A DNA stretch of 64,000 nt from Pyrobaculum arsenaticum DSM 13514 (GTDB taxonomy: Archaea > Thermoproteota > Thermoprotei > Thermoproteales > Thermoproteaceae): the NCBI RefSeq assembly GCF_000016385.1, contig NC_009376.1:1674001-1738000 (forward strand), read 5' to 3'. Below the pieces are notes generated by a model. That model had not been told where the DNA came from. It worked only from the letters and a program-made list of their open reading frames with translations, and did no database searches. Of the stretch, positions 16,356 through 24,649 are shown piece by piece. Positions within the stretch are counted from its first letter, which is position 1. The number at the start of each line of letters is the position of its first letter. The position numbers were made by a program, and so were the translations under genes.

Positions 16356-18716
16356 TCACTCAAAGAAGTCAAGCAACGATTTTTCGCTCCTACCTGCTCT
16401 CAAGTCCCCTTCTTTCACCCCTATGACTTCTGCAATTCTCAGAGCAGCTGGTATCACCTGCTTCTCTATGTAGTAGTCAATGTCTATTTTCGCCAAGTCG
16501 TCTACCAGAATGTAGGGAAGCGACCTCTCGGATACTTTCTCGCCTCCCTTAACGATGACGTAGCCGATGGTGGTCCCCCTCCCCACCTTGTACCCCTTCT
16601 TCTTCAATATGAGCGCCGCCCGCACATGCGGGGGATGGGCCTTGTATTCGCCTAGTTCCTTGTCAAGTGTTTTCCAGATTATGAGGTCGTCTAGGTCGAA
16701 CTTTCCGCTTTTCAGCCTCTCGATAACATCCTTTACGTACTTAATTACTCTCTGCCTTGCCTCAGAGAGGTCCCGCGCCTTGAGTATAAGCTCGATTACC
16801 TTGAGCTGGACCTCCTTGGCCAGCTCGCTCCAATCCCCTCTCACCACTTCGAATCCCACGATGTCTATTCTCCCATCTCTGAGAAGGCCGGCGTACCTCT
16901 TCTTGGCCTCGGTAAATAGGACCTTCTCGTAGTCCTTATCCGCCTTGATCTCTATTCCGTACTTCTCATCTACGTACCTCGCAAGTTTCTCCAGATCGCC
17001 GCCCTTCTTCACAAAGAGGCTGTCAGTGTCGCCGTATATCACCATGATCCCCAGCCGCCTCGCGTAGCCGATCACGTCTTTTAGTATGGCCCTGGCAAAG
17101 GCGGTGACTGACTCGGCTACTTCTTTCTTGTACCACCTCGCGCCGACCCACCCCGTGTAGCCATACATGGCGTTTGCCATAATCTTCAACGCCTTCTGCC
17201 TCTCATCGAGTATTCTGTACTCCGAGGTTTCTGGCTGGTACTTCTTCATCTCCTCCCTCACCGCCCTCCGGAGCGTCACAAGCCGTCTCAACACTTGTGG
17301 TATAAAGCCGGGGGGCTCCTTCCTAAACCTATGCCCCACCTCCGGCGCCACGTATACGCCCTCCGGCGGATCAGGCTCGCCGGGCTCTAGGTAGGTGTCC
17401 GGAGAGAGGTTGTACCGCATCATGACGTTGGGGTACATCGAGGAGAAGTCAAGGACGAGTACATCGCCGTAGAGGCCGGGCTTGGGCTCCAGCACGATTG
17501 CGCCTTTGTACGGCTCGTACTCCCGCTCCTCGCGGTTTGGCGCCACCTCGCCCAGCCCGTAGGCGTATCTGAGGAGCATCCACTCAACCCTGTTCCCAAC
17601 GCTCGCCGCCGCTACTTGGTCAAGCGGGAGGCCGGAAACGGAGGAGAGCTGTATGAGAAACGGCAACAGCTTCTCGGAAAGGCCGTATGTGGACCTCACG
17701 TCGTCTATTACGTACTGCCGGAGCAGCGGCCTCTTGGAGGGGTCCCGCCAGTACTCGTATATCTTGTGCCCCGGTATTAAGACCCTTTCATCCCGCCGCA
17801 TTACGCCGAAGTACTCCGCCACCCTGTCCAAAGTCTTCAGCTTAATTTCGGGGAACTCGTCGACGATGTTATAGAGGTCGACGTTGGCCCTCCCCAGCAC
17901 CGACCAGTGGCCGTAGACGCTCTGCTGAGGCGCGCCGCCAAGCCTATCTACTCTCAGCGGTACGCCGACAGCCTTGGCGCGCTCCGCGAGGTAGGGCCAG
18001 TCAAAGTTGTTCGAGTTGTAGCCGACAACGACATCGGGGTCGAAAGACCTCACGTACTCCACAAACGAGCGGAGCACTCCTCTGTCATCCCTGCCAGAGG
18101 CCTCGAAAACCTCAAGCCGGCCGTCGCTGGACTGCACAGCGATCATGACGATGGGATCCCTCGCCGGGTCGGGGGTCCCCCGCTCGTTGTAAACCTCTAT
18201 GTCAAACGCCAAGACCCGGAGAGGTGGGGGAAACCCCTCAACGGCGCCGCCCCACTTCACCACCCTGTACACCGGAAGAAACCCCAGCTTCTCATCTGCC
18301 ACTTCCACCTCGGCGACGTTCCAGCTACAAGGGACAACCCCCATGTCTATCATATACCTCATGTAGAACCGTATGTCGGCCTCGTACACCCCCCGCACCC
18401 CCGGAATTGTAAAGGCGACCTCCCTCAGCCTTCTGACATCCTCCGGGATCTTGGCCACTACTTTCAAAAACTGCCGCGGCCGACCCAGAAATCGCCTCTC
18501 AACCAATTCCACACCCTCCACTGGGGCCGTCCTGCCGAGGTGCGTCTTCACGGCATGAGGATCACAACCGGCACAATCTACGTAGAAATACGGCCTAAAA
18601 GACCTATCCGCGAGGACCACCCTCTCGCCCCCCTCTGCTATGCCGAAAACTCTCACCTCGGGCACACCGCCTACTACGCTGTAAGTGACGTCAAGAGGCC
18701 AAACCCGGATCTCCAC
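16356..18716 (-). CDS. polB: family-B DNA polymerase
   Basis: 786 residues. Exonuclease motifs: 'LAFDIEVYNE' (Exo I), 'YNSNNFDWPYLAERA' (Exo II), 'YVIDDVRSTYGL' (Exo III). Polymerase motifs: 'DFSSMYPNVMMRYN' (motif A), 'KIMANAMYGYTG' (motif B) and 'YGDTDSLFV' (motif C, catalytic Asps). A complete proofreading archaeal replicative or repair polymerase of the size of crenarchaeal PolB enzymes; no inteins are seen. The start GTG 18716 and the plus-strand 33-aa gene share one A/T-rich promoter (18731-18741). Confidence 0.97.
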   Translation of the reverse strand: MEIRVWPLDVTYSVVGGVPEVRVFGIAEGGERVVLADRSFRPYFYVDCAGCDPHAVKTHLGRTAPVEGVELVERRFLGRPRQFLKVVAKIPEDVRRLREVAFTIPGVRGVYEADIRFYMRYMIDMGVVPCSWNVAEVEVADEKLGFLPVYRVVKWGGAVEGFPPPLRVLAFDIEVYNERGTPDPARDPIVMIAVQSSDGRLEVFEASGRDDRGVLRSFVEYVRSFDPDVVVGYNSNNFDWPYLAERAKAVGVPLRVDRLGGAPQQSVYGHWSVLGRANVDLYNIVDEFPEIKLKTLDRVAEYFGVMRRDERVLIPGHKIYEYWRDPSKRPLLRQYVIDDVRSTYGLSEKLLPFLIQLSSVSGLPLDQVAAASVGNRVEWMLLRYAYGLGEVAPNREEREYEPYKGAIVLEPKPGLYGDVLVLDFSSMYPNVMMRYNLSPDTYLEPGEPDPPEGVYVAPEVGHRFRKEPPGFIPQVLRRLVTLRRAVREEMKKYQPETSEYRILDERQKALKIMANAMYGYTGWVGARWYKKEVAESVTAFARAILKDVIGYARRLGIMVIYGDTDSLFVKKGGDLEKLARYVDEKYGIEIKADKDYEKVLFTEAKKRYAGLLRDGRIDIVGFEVVRGDWSELAKEVQLKVIELILKARDLSEARQRVIKYVKDVIERLKSGKFDLDDLIIWKTLDKELGEYKAHPPHVRAALILKKKGYKVGRGTTIGYVIVKGGEKVSERSLPYILVDDLAKIDIDYYIEKQVIPAALRIAEVIGVKEGDLRAGRSEKSLLDFFE

Positions 18717-18730
18717 AACACCACAGAATA

Positions 18731-18741
18731 CTTATATATTA
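18731..18741. promoter_or_regulatory. shared TATA element between polB and the 33-aa gene
   Basis: CTTATATATTA is nearly palindromic. Its centre lies 26 nt before ATG 18762 on the plus strand, and about 20 nt before the polB GTG on the minus strand, so it may drive both directions. Confidence 0.55.
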
Positions 18742-18761
18742 ACGTTTACAAGTAGAAGAGA

Positions 18762-18863
18762 ATGGAGAGCCTTGAGAAGTGCTTGGCACAGATCCCAAGA
18801 AGGCCGGGGACGGTGCATGCCCACATAATTGAGTGGCTACTCCAGAGGATTAAGGAGCTATGA
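18762..18863 (+). CDS. 33-residue small protein coupled to a membrane protein gene
   Basis: ATG 18762 to TGA 18861-18863 encodes 33 residues, starting MESLEKCLAQIPRRPG and ending in an amphipathic helix IIEWLLQRIKEL. It is too short for domain recognition. Three features argue for a real gene: a TATA element at the exact leaderless distance, an ATGA overlap with the next gene at 18860, and no other explanation for the 98 bases before that gene. Function unknown; it could be a leader peptide or a partner of the downstream membrane protein. Confidence 0.5.
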   Translation: MESLEKCLAQIPRRPGTVHAHIIEWLLQRIKEL

Positions 18864-19210
18864 AGCTCTACGTGGCGCTGGCCGTAATATCGGCTGTGTA
18901 CACTGTAGCCCTTACCCTAGGCACTACCTCAGACCCGTATCAATTGGCTTGGAACGGGGTCGCAGGCGCACTCTTCTCGCTGGCCTTAGTGATTTCCGTG
19001 GTGCCGCTTGCCGGGCCGCTACTCTACGACATCGCTGTACAGATTGTAGCCGCTACGCTCAACCCACGCATATCCCCAAGCCCCCTCATTGACATACTGA
19101 AAATCGCCTCCTGGGTGGTAAATATACTATTCACTATTGCGCTGGCGCTTTACCTAGCACAATGGAAGAGGCCAATAGCGAGAAGGATAATAAGAGCCCT
19201 ACTCTTTTAG
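18860..19210 (+). CDS. small three-helix membrane protein
   Basis: 116 residues with three hydrophobic segments (about residues 3-22, 32-60 and 82-105) and a basic C-terminal tail (KRPIARRIIRALLF). No catalytic motif or recognised family. The start ATG overlaps the TGA of the 33-aa gene (ATGA), so translation is probably coupled. Both lie divergent from polB. Function unknown. Confidence 0.7.
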   Translation: MKLYVALAVISAVYTVALTLGTTSDPYQLAWNGVAGALFSLALVISVVPLAGPLLYDIAVQIVAATLNPRISPSPLIDILKIASWVVNILFTIALALYLAQWKRPIARRIIRALLF

Positions 19211-19409
19211 CCGCTGTATAGGCAATTTACAAACAGCCCTAGGTGGTACTGCTCAGCTTTCGCGACTGTTATAACCTAGCCAATTGATTATAGTTTTTCG
19301 CCAAAACAGAGACAAAGATTCTTAGCCGGCCCGATTTCTCGACAAAGCTAGGCCTAAGTTAGCGTTTGCATGGAACGGCGTAGTAGGAATATGCGAAAAT
19401 AGTGTATAG

Positions 19410-19504
19410 AGCCCCGGCCGGGATTCGAACCCGGGACCTCCCGCTTACAAGGCTTTCGCGGGGCTTTGCCCCTGGGCGCTCCGACCGGGCTGAGCTACCG
19501 GGGC
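19410..19504 (-). tRNA. tRNA-Thr(UGU) with a 20-nt intron at position 29/30
   Basis: Minus strand: acceptor GCCCCGG pairs with CCGGGGC; D arm GCTC/GAGC; T arm CCGGG-TTCGAAT-CCCGG; discriminator U. The anticodon loop CTTGTAA gives anticodon UGU. The anticodon stem only forms (CCCGC/GCGGG) if a 20-nt stretch beginning AGGGGCAAAG is removed between positions 29 and 30, inside the stem, a non-canonical site known from Thermoproteales. Without splicing the stem is broken. CCA is not encoded. Confidence 0.9.
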
Positions 19505-19684
19505 TGGCGCCTCTACATATCGCCAAGGTTTAAAAACATTTCCGCGCAACATTATGTACCCCAGCGCTCTACGCGGATACTAGTCGCCGCGCCTTGTACT
19601 AAGCCCCTCCTATTATAGACCTAAATTGTCGCCATGTTGCTGATCACAACTGAGCCTAATGTGCGGATGGGAGGTTGTAAAAAG

Positions 19685-20902
19685 CTATTCTGTTTTCTTT
19701 AATTGTTCAAACGTGTATATAGACATATCTTCTGGGACTTTTGTGAGAGGACCAGTCCTTGCAGTGATTATTACCTTGACACCCTTCTTAGCTGCTAGGT
19801 CGACGATTCTCTGCGTTGTTATGCCGTCTAGGATTATTGCATAGATAGAATCGCCACTAGTGGCGAGGAAGTCTGGTAACTCCCTCACAGGCAGTCTCTT
19901 TACAAGTGTCCAGTTCTGGTCGTATATCTCCGCCTCTAAAGTGCCCAACATTTCTTCTATCTTCTTCTCTAGGTCGAAGGGGGCTTGAATGGGGCGCTGA
20001 GGCGCCGGCTGCTCCTGCTGTGGCTGCTGGGCAGGCTGGGGCGGGGCCTCCGCCCTCTCGCCAGACGCCTTCTGCTGGGCCAGCCACTCCTCTAGGCTGA
20101 TCTTATTCCTCAGCGCCTTTGCTATTTCCTTAGCCGTGAGCTGTTCCACCTCCTTGCCGGGCGGGGCCCTAGCTATGTAGTCTACGTGGGCCACTTTCAA
20201 CAGCTCCTTCAACACAAGTTCGCCCCCCTTGTCGCCGTCTATGAAGACCGTCACGTTCTTCTTCTTACTTAGGTCAATAATTGTCTGCGGCACCCCTCTG
20301 CTGATGCCCTCAAGCGCGATGACGTTTCTATAGCCGTGTTTCACTAGGTTCACCACATCGGCCCTGCCCTCTACAATTATTATCGCGTCTGACTTATCCA
20401 CGTCGGGCCCTGCCGGGAGCCTCTCGGGGCCGTACTCTACGACCTCCGCCTTAGCCACGTCTTCCTTCAACCGCTCGATAATTTCCTTGGTATCTGGCAA
20501 GATCTCCTCTTCGATTAACTTGACAAGTTCTTTGGCCTTCTCGATTATTTTCTTCCTCTTCTCCTCGCGCAGATCTCTTATTTCAATTACTTTTACAGAG
20601 GCGGGGTAGGGGCCAACCCTCTCTATACTCTCTACCAGCGCGGCTACAAGCGCCGTCTCGTATCTGTCTAAGTTACTTGGAATGTATATCTTGGCCTTCG
20701 TCTTGCCGTTTTTCTCAAATATGTCAACTTCTATCCTCCCGATACGCCCCATCATTTGCAACTCTCTTAGATCCATATCCTTGCCCAAAAGCCCCTCGGT
20801 CTGCGAAAATAGCGCCCCTATTATGTCGGACTTATCAACACTGCCGTTTACCTCTATCTGCGCGACTATCATGTACTTAGCCACGATGGTCAAAGCGCCC
20901 AT
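19685..20902 (-). CDS. dnaG: archaeal DnaG-type (Toprim) primase
   Basis: 405 residues. N-terminal archaeal DnaG domain (1-150); central Toprim fold with 'AIIIVEGRADVVNL' (catalytic Glu) and 'VTVFIDGDKGGELVL' (DxD metal site), then a Pro/Gln-rich linker (about 285-310) and a C-terminal conserved domain. Archaeal DnaG proteins make short RNA primers in vitro and also associate with the exosome. TATA AGTTTATAAAG (about 20924-20934) precedes ATG 20902 by 26 nt. Confidence 0.94.
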   Translation of the reverse strand: MGALTIVAKYMIVAQIEVNGSVDKSDIIGALFSQTEGLLGKDMDLRELQMMGRIGRIEVDIFEKNGKTKAKIYIPSNLDRYETALVAALVESIERVGPYPASVKVIEIRDLREEKRKKIIEKAKELVKLIEEEILPDTKEIIERLKEDVAKAEVVEYGPERLPAGPDVDKSDAIIIVEGRADVVNLVKHGYRNVIALEGISRGVPQTIIDLSKKKNVTVFIDGDKGGELVLKELLKVAHVDYIARAPPGKEVEQLTAKEIAKALRNKISLEEWLAQQKASGERAEAPPQPAQQPQQEQPAPQRPIQAPFDLEKKIEEMLGTLEAEIYDQNWTLVKRLPVRELPDFLATSGDSIYAIILDGITTQRIVDLAAKKGVKVIITARTGPLTKVPEDMSIYTFEQLKKTE

Positions 20903-21028
20903 GTCTCACCCTCTACTATCTCTTTATAAACTATTCCCCAAGTATTTAAACGCACTAGCGAAGAGGCGGCGCTAAACTTGCCAAACACGCACACTTAGAA
21001 AAGGGCGGATAACTTCTCAAAAGAGGAG

Positions 21029-21126
21029 TGGGCCCGCCGGGATTCGAACCCGGGGTCACCCGCGAGCTTAGGCTGTTGCGGGTGCGCCTTGTAAGGCGGG
21101 CATCCTAACCGCTAGACTACGGGCCC
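21029..21126 (-). tRNA. tRNA-Val(UAC) with a 25-nt intron at position 37/38
   Basis: Minus strand: acceptor GGGCCCG/CGGGCCC, T arm CCGGG-TTCGAAT-CCCGG, discriminator A. Anticodon stem CCCGC/GCGGG closes only after removing about 25 nt following TAC-A; the intron edges contain AGGC and GCCT, the 4-bp central helix expected for a bulge-helix-bulge splice site. Anticodon UAC reads valine codons. Confidence 0.92.
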
Positions 21127-21268
21127 TTTACATTTGTCTTCTTGAAACGTTTACTAGATGTTTTTAAGCTTTTTGCCATAGAGTGGCCATGCCGCACCAT
21201 TGCCTAGCACCGAGGATGTGGCCTACGTTGAATTACGTTGACTCAGATCACGTGAGCCGAGATACTGG

Positions 21269-21343
21269 CGGGCCCGGTGGGATTCGAACCCACGACCTAC
21301 GGGTTAAAAGCCCGCCGCTCTAACCGGGCTGAGCTACGGGCCC
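21269..21343 (-). tRNA. tRNA-Lys(UUU)
   Basis: Minus strand, 75 nt without intron: acceptor GGGCCCG/CGGGCCC, D arm GCTC/GAGC, anticodon loop CTTTTAA (anticodon UUU) on stem GCGGG/CCCGT, T arm GTGGG-TTCGAAT-CCCAC, discriminator G. Confidence 0.95.
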
Positions 21344-21529
21344 CTCTGCCACTACAATAGGGTGGTAATTTAAGCTTTTCCGCCTACTACTATCGGCACA
21401 GCGGAGGTCGCGGGTTGTGTACGTGACGTGTCAAGTTTTGCAAAGCCTGGGCACGTAAAGTCTGTTTGAGACTCCTTCTTTGTCTAATGCTCGCTGATGG
21501 CGTCGTAGTTTTTATAGTGCCAAGTTTCC

Positions 21530-22120
21530 GTGTGCGTGTACGTATTCGACCTCGACGGCACTTTGGTGGATACTGTGGAGGGCCATATCTCCGCGTGGGT
21601 GGAGGCGTTGAGGATCATGGGGGTGGCAGCGAGGAGGGAGGATGTGGCGCCGCTTATGGGTCTTCCTGCGCCGGAGATCGCGAGAATTCTTATGCCCAGC
21701 CGCGCCGCTGAGCTGGCCGCGCTTAAGAACAAGATCTTTCTAGAGAGTTACATAGAGCAAGTGAAGGCCTACGAAGATGCGGCGGTGTTGGCACATCTTC
21801 CAAGGCCTATAGCCGTGGTCACCTCCTCAAGCGGCTACGTGGCAAGAAGGATTCTAGAAGTGGCAGGCTTGTCGCAATACATAGACTTCGTCTTAGGAGG
21901 CGACGAAGTTGCCAGGGGCAAACCGGCGCCGGATCCGCTGTATGTGGTTGGCAAGAGATTTGGCATAGACGTGAGACACATGGTGGTTGTCGGCGACTCG
22001 GATTTCGATATGGAGATGGCTGAGGCCGCCGGCGCCTTGGGAATCTGCATAGTCCGCAGGAGCCAGTGTAGAAAGGGGAGGAAACACATCAGCTCTCTTT
22101 ACGAGTTGCTCAACTTTTGA
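21530..22120 (+). CDS. HAD-superfamily phosphatase (phosphoglycolate phosphatase-like)
   Basis: About 196 residues. 'VFDLDGTLVDT' is motif I with nucleophile Asp, 'VVTSSSGYVAR' motif II, 'GKPAPDP' the motif III Lys, and 'VVVGDSDFDMEMAEAAG' motif IV; the cap domain between motifs I and II is helical (subfamily IA). Such enzymes dephosphorylate phosphoglycolate or other small phosphates; substrate is not evident. Start is GTG 21530 or, two codons later, GTG 21536; the TATA-like TTTTTATAG (21508-21516) fits either. Confidence 0.85.
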   Translation: MCVYVFDLDGTLVDTVEGHISAWVEALRIMGVAARREDVAPLMGLPAPEIARILMPSRAAELAALKNKIFLESYIEQVKAYEDAAVLAHLPRPIAVVTSSSGYVARRILEVAGLSQYIDFVLGGDEVARGKPAPDPLYVVGKRFGIDVRHMVVVGDSDFDMEMAEAAGALGICIVRRSQCRKGRKHISSLYELLNF

Positions 22121-22507
22121 CTCCCTCAACCGCCTTTACGAGTCCCAGGAACAGATGCGGGAATCGATAGTGGCTTCTAACGCTACGCCTATCGCCTAAA
22201 ACCTTGCCAAGATCTGGCTGAGTAGCCCTTACCGAATGACGAAACAGACACCGCATTGACTGAGAAGAGGGTTCACGCTTCTCGTGACGATCTAGTATGC
22301 GCCGTATGCGCAAATTTTTAGGGAGCCCATGTGTGGAGTGGACGATATCTTCATTATCCGCCCTCCTACTTGGCTCGTCGGCTGTTGCTACGCGACAGAG
22401 GCGGCCGCTGTATCTTGCCACTTCTCGCCCACAGTGTTTAGGGAGGTTCGGATGGTTGGCGAGGCGGTGATGTTGTTGACTAAGTATCATTAAGAGGTAA
22501 GAAGAAA
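22121..22507. other. 387-nt stretch without a recognisable gene
   Basis: Between the HAD gene and the tRNA-Pro promoter. It holds several perfect hairpins: an interrupted stem CGATA-GTGGC...GCTAC-GCC-TATCG (about 22164-22194), TCACG-CTTCT-CGTGA (22273-22287) and TGCGC-CGTAT-GCGCA (22298-22312) followed by ATTTTTAG, which would look like a terminator on the plus strand or a TATA element on the minus strand. Short frames exist (54 codons from ATG 22329; 49 codons from ATG 22256 on the minus strand) but their composition is unlike the neighbouring proteins. A structured RNA is possible; none of the standard RNA signatures was confirmed. Confidence 0.3.
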
Positions 22508-22535
22508 GCTTAAAAACATCGGAATAGAAGGGTAG

Positions 22536-22626
22536 GGGGCCGTAGTCTAGCCTGGCTAGGATGCGTGGCTTGGGACCGATGGGGCAAGAACCCACGTGAC
22601 CCCGGGTTCAAATCCCGGCGGCCCCA
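22536..22626 (+). tRNA. tRNA-Pro(UGG) with a 16-nt intron at position 37/38
   Basis: Acceptor GGGGCCG/CGGCCCC, T arm CCGGG-TTCAAAT-CCCGG, discriminator A. Anticodon loop CTTGGG(A) gives UGG; the stem CGTGG/CCACG closes after removing 16 nt following position 37. The intron lies at the canonical site. GCTTAAAAAC (22508-22517) is the TATA element. Confidence 0.92.
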
Positions 22627-22685
22627 CTTTACGTCAAGGCCAGCAGTTTGCTGGCATATTTTTAAGCACATGAAGCGTGAGTATT

Positions 22686-23522
22686 ATGGTGCTGTTTCTG
22701 GCCTTGGCGTACATATTCGCGGTTATCTTGGATCTCGCCGCCGCGGCGGGGGGTGCTCCATTTCTGGCAGTTTGGGGTGTCGCGAGGATGTGGAGCGTTG
22801 CTGGGGCGGCTTCTTTGGCCCTCCTCTTGAGAGGCGAGCCTGTACGTGCATCGTTAAGGAGGTGGCTTTCGGTGTCGGGTAGGGCTGTCAAGCTTTACCT
22901 CGTCACGCCTTTAGTTGTCTACGCCGCGTTGGGAGTCTATGTAGCATTGGCCTATCCCGTCGGTGTCTTTGACATGGGAGTGGCAGTGGGTGTGATTGAG
23001 AAAAGCCTCGAACAGGTAATGCCTCCCGGGGAAGCCACGCGTCTAGCTCCTCTGGTGGCTTATGCCCAAATCGCGCTGGCCTATGTGGCTGCTGTAACTG
23101 TCAACGCCCTGGCGGCCCTAGGCGAGGAACTTGGGTGGAGAGGCTACCTCTACGAGAAGCTGGGAGCCGCCCCAACGTTGAGGAATATCGTCTTGATCGG
23201 CGTGGCATGGGGGCTTTGGCATGTCTCTGCCACCCTGCTACTTGGCTACAGCTATCCCGCCGAAAGGGTTGCTGGCTCTGTTCTCTACGTGGCGATGTGT
23301 GTGGCCTTCACTTATCCGCACCTTGTGGCGGTCTCCACGGCGAGGAGCGTGCTACCTGCGGCCTCTCTCCACGGCGCTATAAATGCCCTGTGGCCTCTTA
23401 CCGCGGTGGCGAGCCCTCTGCCGGAGAGCTCGAGAGAGCTCTACGCCGGGATGGGGGTGCTGGGCTTCGCCGCTTGGGCGGTCATAAGCCTAGCCGTCTA
23501 CGTCGTGGCTAAGCGGCGCTAG
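22686..23522 (+). CDS. CPBP-family intramembrane metalloprotease
   Basis: About 278 residues with eight or so hydrophobic segments. 'LGEELGWRGYLYEKLG' is the EExxxR motif and 'GLWHVSATLLLGYS' carries the downstream His of the CPBP/Abi family (type II CAAX prenyl endopeptidase fold); a third motif 'SLHGAINALWPLT' has HxxxN. The family includes CAAX proteases and bacteriocin-immunity proteins; role in archaea is not known. ATG 22686 is chosen over GTG 22677 because ATATTTTTAAG (22657-22667) lies 24-26 nt upstream. Its 3' end overlaps the DUF72 gene by 33 nt. Confidence 0.85.
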   Translation: MVLFLALAYIFAVILDLAAAAGGAPFLAVWGVARMWSVAGAASLALLLRGEPVRASLRRWLSVSGRAVKLYLVTPLVVYAALGVYVALAYPVGVFDMGVAVGVIEKSLEQVMPPGEATRLAPLVAYAQIALAYVAAVTVNALAALGEELGWRGYLYEKLGAAPTLRNIVLIGVAWGLWHVSATLLLGYSYPAERVAGSVLYVAMCVAFTYPHLVAVSTARSVLPAASLHGAINALWPLTAVASPLPESSRELYAGMGVLGFAAWAVISLAVYVVAKRR

Positions 23523-24227
23523 CTGGCTGAGGAGCGACTTGAACTCCGCAGCGTCTTGGTACATATACACGTTGTTGAACATCACATAAGCAAACTCCCC
23601 CTCCAATCCCCTTACCAATGAAGCGAGCCTCGCTAAGTCGCTTGCCGTATACTTATATCTGTAGTTAACTTCGCCTCTCCCAAGTCCGTGAAGTCTGAAG
23701 TAGTATATCTCGCCGGGCGGGGGATCCCTCCTCAGGGGGTCCACTGCGATTATAACCCCAAGCTCCGCCACCTTCCCAATGAGCTTGGGGTCGTTATAAG
23801 TCTCGCCTCTTGGCTCCCACGCCAATTTCCACTTCCCCGCCACCGCGGTGAAGAAGTCGTATATGTAAGGCTCTGGCTTAAGGCTAGGCGGCGTCTGAAT
23901 TACCAACACCTCCGGGCGCAGGGGGGCTACAGCCGCCGTGAACTGCTCCCACAGCTCCATATTCTCCCTGGTGGGTTTTAGCAGGCCGTGCCTCTCCGTT
24001 GGCCTAAACCCCCTTGTCCTTTTAAACGTGGGGCTACCGGGAGGGTGGGTAATACCTTGGAACACCTTCGCCGTGAAGTGGAAGTCGGGAGCTTCTCTTC
24101 TGAGAGAAGACATTCTCTCGGGGTCTGGCAGATTGTAAAACGTTTCCTGCAACTCCGCGGCGTCTAGCGTATTGAATATGACGCGGCGTGCCTTGGGGAA
24201 GCCGCATGTGCCGACGAACACCTGCAC
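23490..24227 (-). CDS. DUF72 (YecE-like) TIM-barrel protein
   Basis: 245 residues, usual DUF72 length. 'MQVFVGTCGFPKARRVIFNTLDAAELQETFYNLPD' (N-terminal family core, read as VGTCGF and ELQETFYN), 'FHFTAKVFQGITHPP' (F-x-F-x-x-K), 'LAWEPRGETY' and 'YYFRLHGLG' are the conserved DUF72 segments; 'FAYVMFNNVYMYQDAAEF' is the C-terminal F-NN-motif. Function of the family is unknown. Divergent from the 117-aa gene with a common promoter at 24237-24255. Confidence 0.85.
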   Translation of the reverse strand: MQVFVGTCGFPKARRVIFNTLDAAELQETFYNLPDPERMSSLRREAPDFHFTAKVFQGITHPPGSPTFKRTRGFRPTERHGLLKPTRENMELWEQFTAAVAPLRPEVLVIQTPPSLKPEPYIYDFFTAVAGKWKLAWEPRGETYNDPKLIGKVAELGVIIAVDPLRRDPPPGEIYYFRLHGLGRGEVNYRYKYTASDLARLASLVRGLEGEFAYVMFNNVYMYQDAAEFKSLLSQLAPLSHDVDG

Positions 24228-24236
24228 TGTCCAATG

Positions 24237-24255
24237 GCTTTATTAGCTTTTAACT
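24237..24255. promoter_or_regulatory. divergent promoter for DUF72 and the 117-aa gene
   Basis: GGCTTTATTAGC (from 24235) is centred about 26 nt before GTG 24266 on the plus strand, and GTTAAAAGC (complement of 24247-24255) about 26 nt before ATG 24227 on the minus strand. This spacing decides both starts. Confidence 0.5.
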
Positions 24256-24265
24256 GTAACTCCCC

Positions 24266-24619
24266 GTGGAGAAGAGGTCAATATACTCTGGTGTTCAAAG
24301 CTGTTATGCCGTTGTGGAGGGCGTATACGTAGAGGGAGGCAGAATGGACTTGGCCAAGGCCGCTGCACACTTGTACCTACATATGAGGGATCTAGAACGT
24401 GGGTTTACGTACGACCACGAGTGTCGGCGAATTAAAATGACGCCGGAGCTGTTTGAGGCCAGGTCGAAATTTCTAGTTAAGCTGTGCAGAGAGCAAGGCG
24501 GCGTAGATTGCGACGAAGTGGAGCGCCTAGTTGAGCACGTCTTGAAAAGGTTTGAGCTCCCACCCTGGGCTGAGGAGCTTGCGAAGAAGAAGATCATAAA
24601 GGTGTCGCGACTTTTCTAA
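24266..24619 (+). CDS. 117-aa helical protein of unknown function
   Basis: An intact 117-residue frame starting GTG 24266 and positioned by the TATA spacing. Mostly helical, with four Cys (CYAV, HECR, KLCRE, VDCDE) and the pattern 'AAAHLYLHMRDLERGFTYDHECRR'; a shorter start at ATG 24344 (MDLAKAAAHLYLHM) is possible. No recognised family. Gene order with the 66-aa gene 30 nt downstream suggests linkage, although that gene has its own TATA. Confidence 0.6.
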   Translation: MEKRSIYSGVQSCYAVVEGVYVEGGRMDLAKAAAHLYLHMRDLERGFTYDHECRRIKMTPELFEARSKFLVKLCREQGGVDCDEVERLVEHVLKRFELPPWAEELAKKKIIKVSRLF

Positions 24620-24649
24620 AAGTTTATAAACCCCCTTTCCGAGGGGCTA

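Noticed and set aside
17907..18755. 282-codon plus-strand frame
   Set aside because: Shadow of the family-B polymerase gene, whose motifs are complete on the other strand.
22110..22595. 161-codon minus-strand frame in the HAD/tRNA-Pro gap
   Set aside because: It overlaps the tRNA-Pro gene, has hardly any Lys but many Arg, His and Ser unlike the neighbours, and no promoter at its start.
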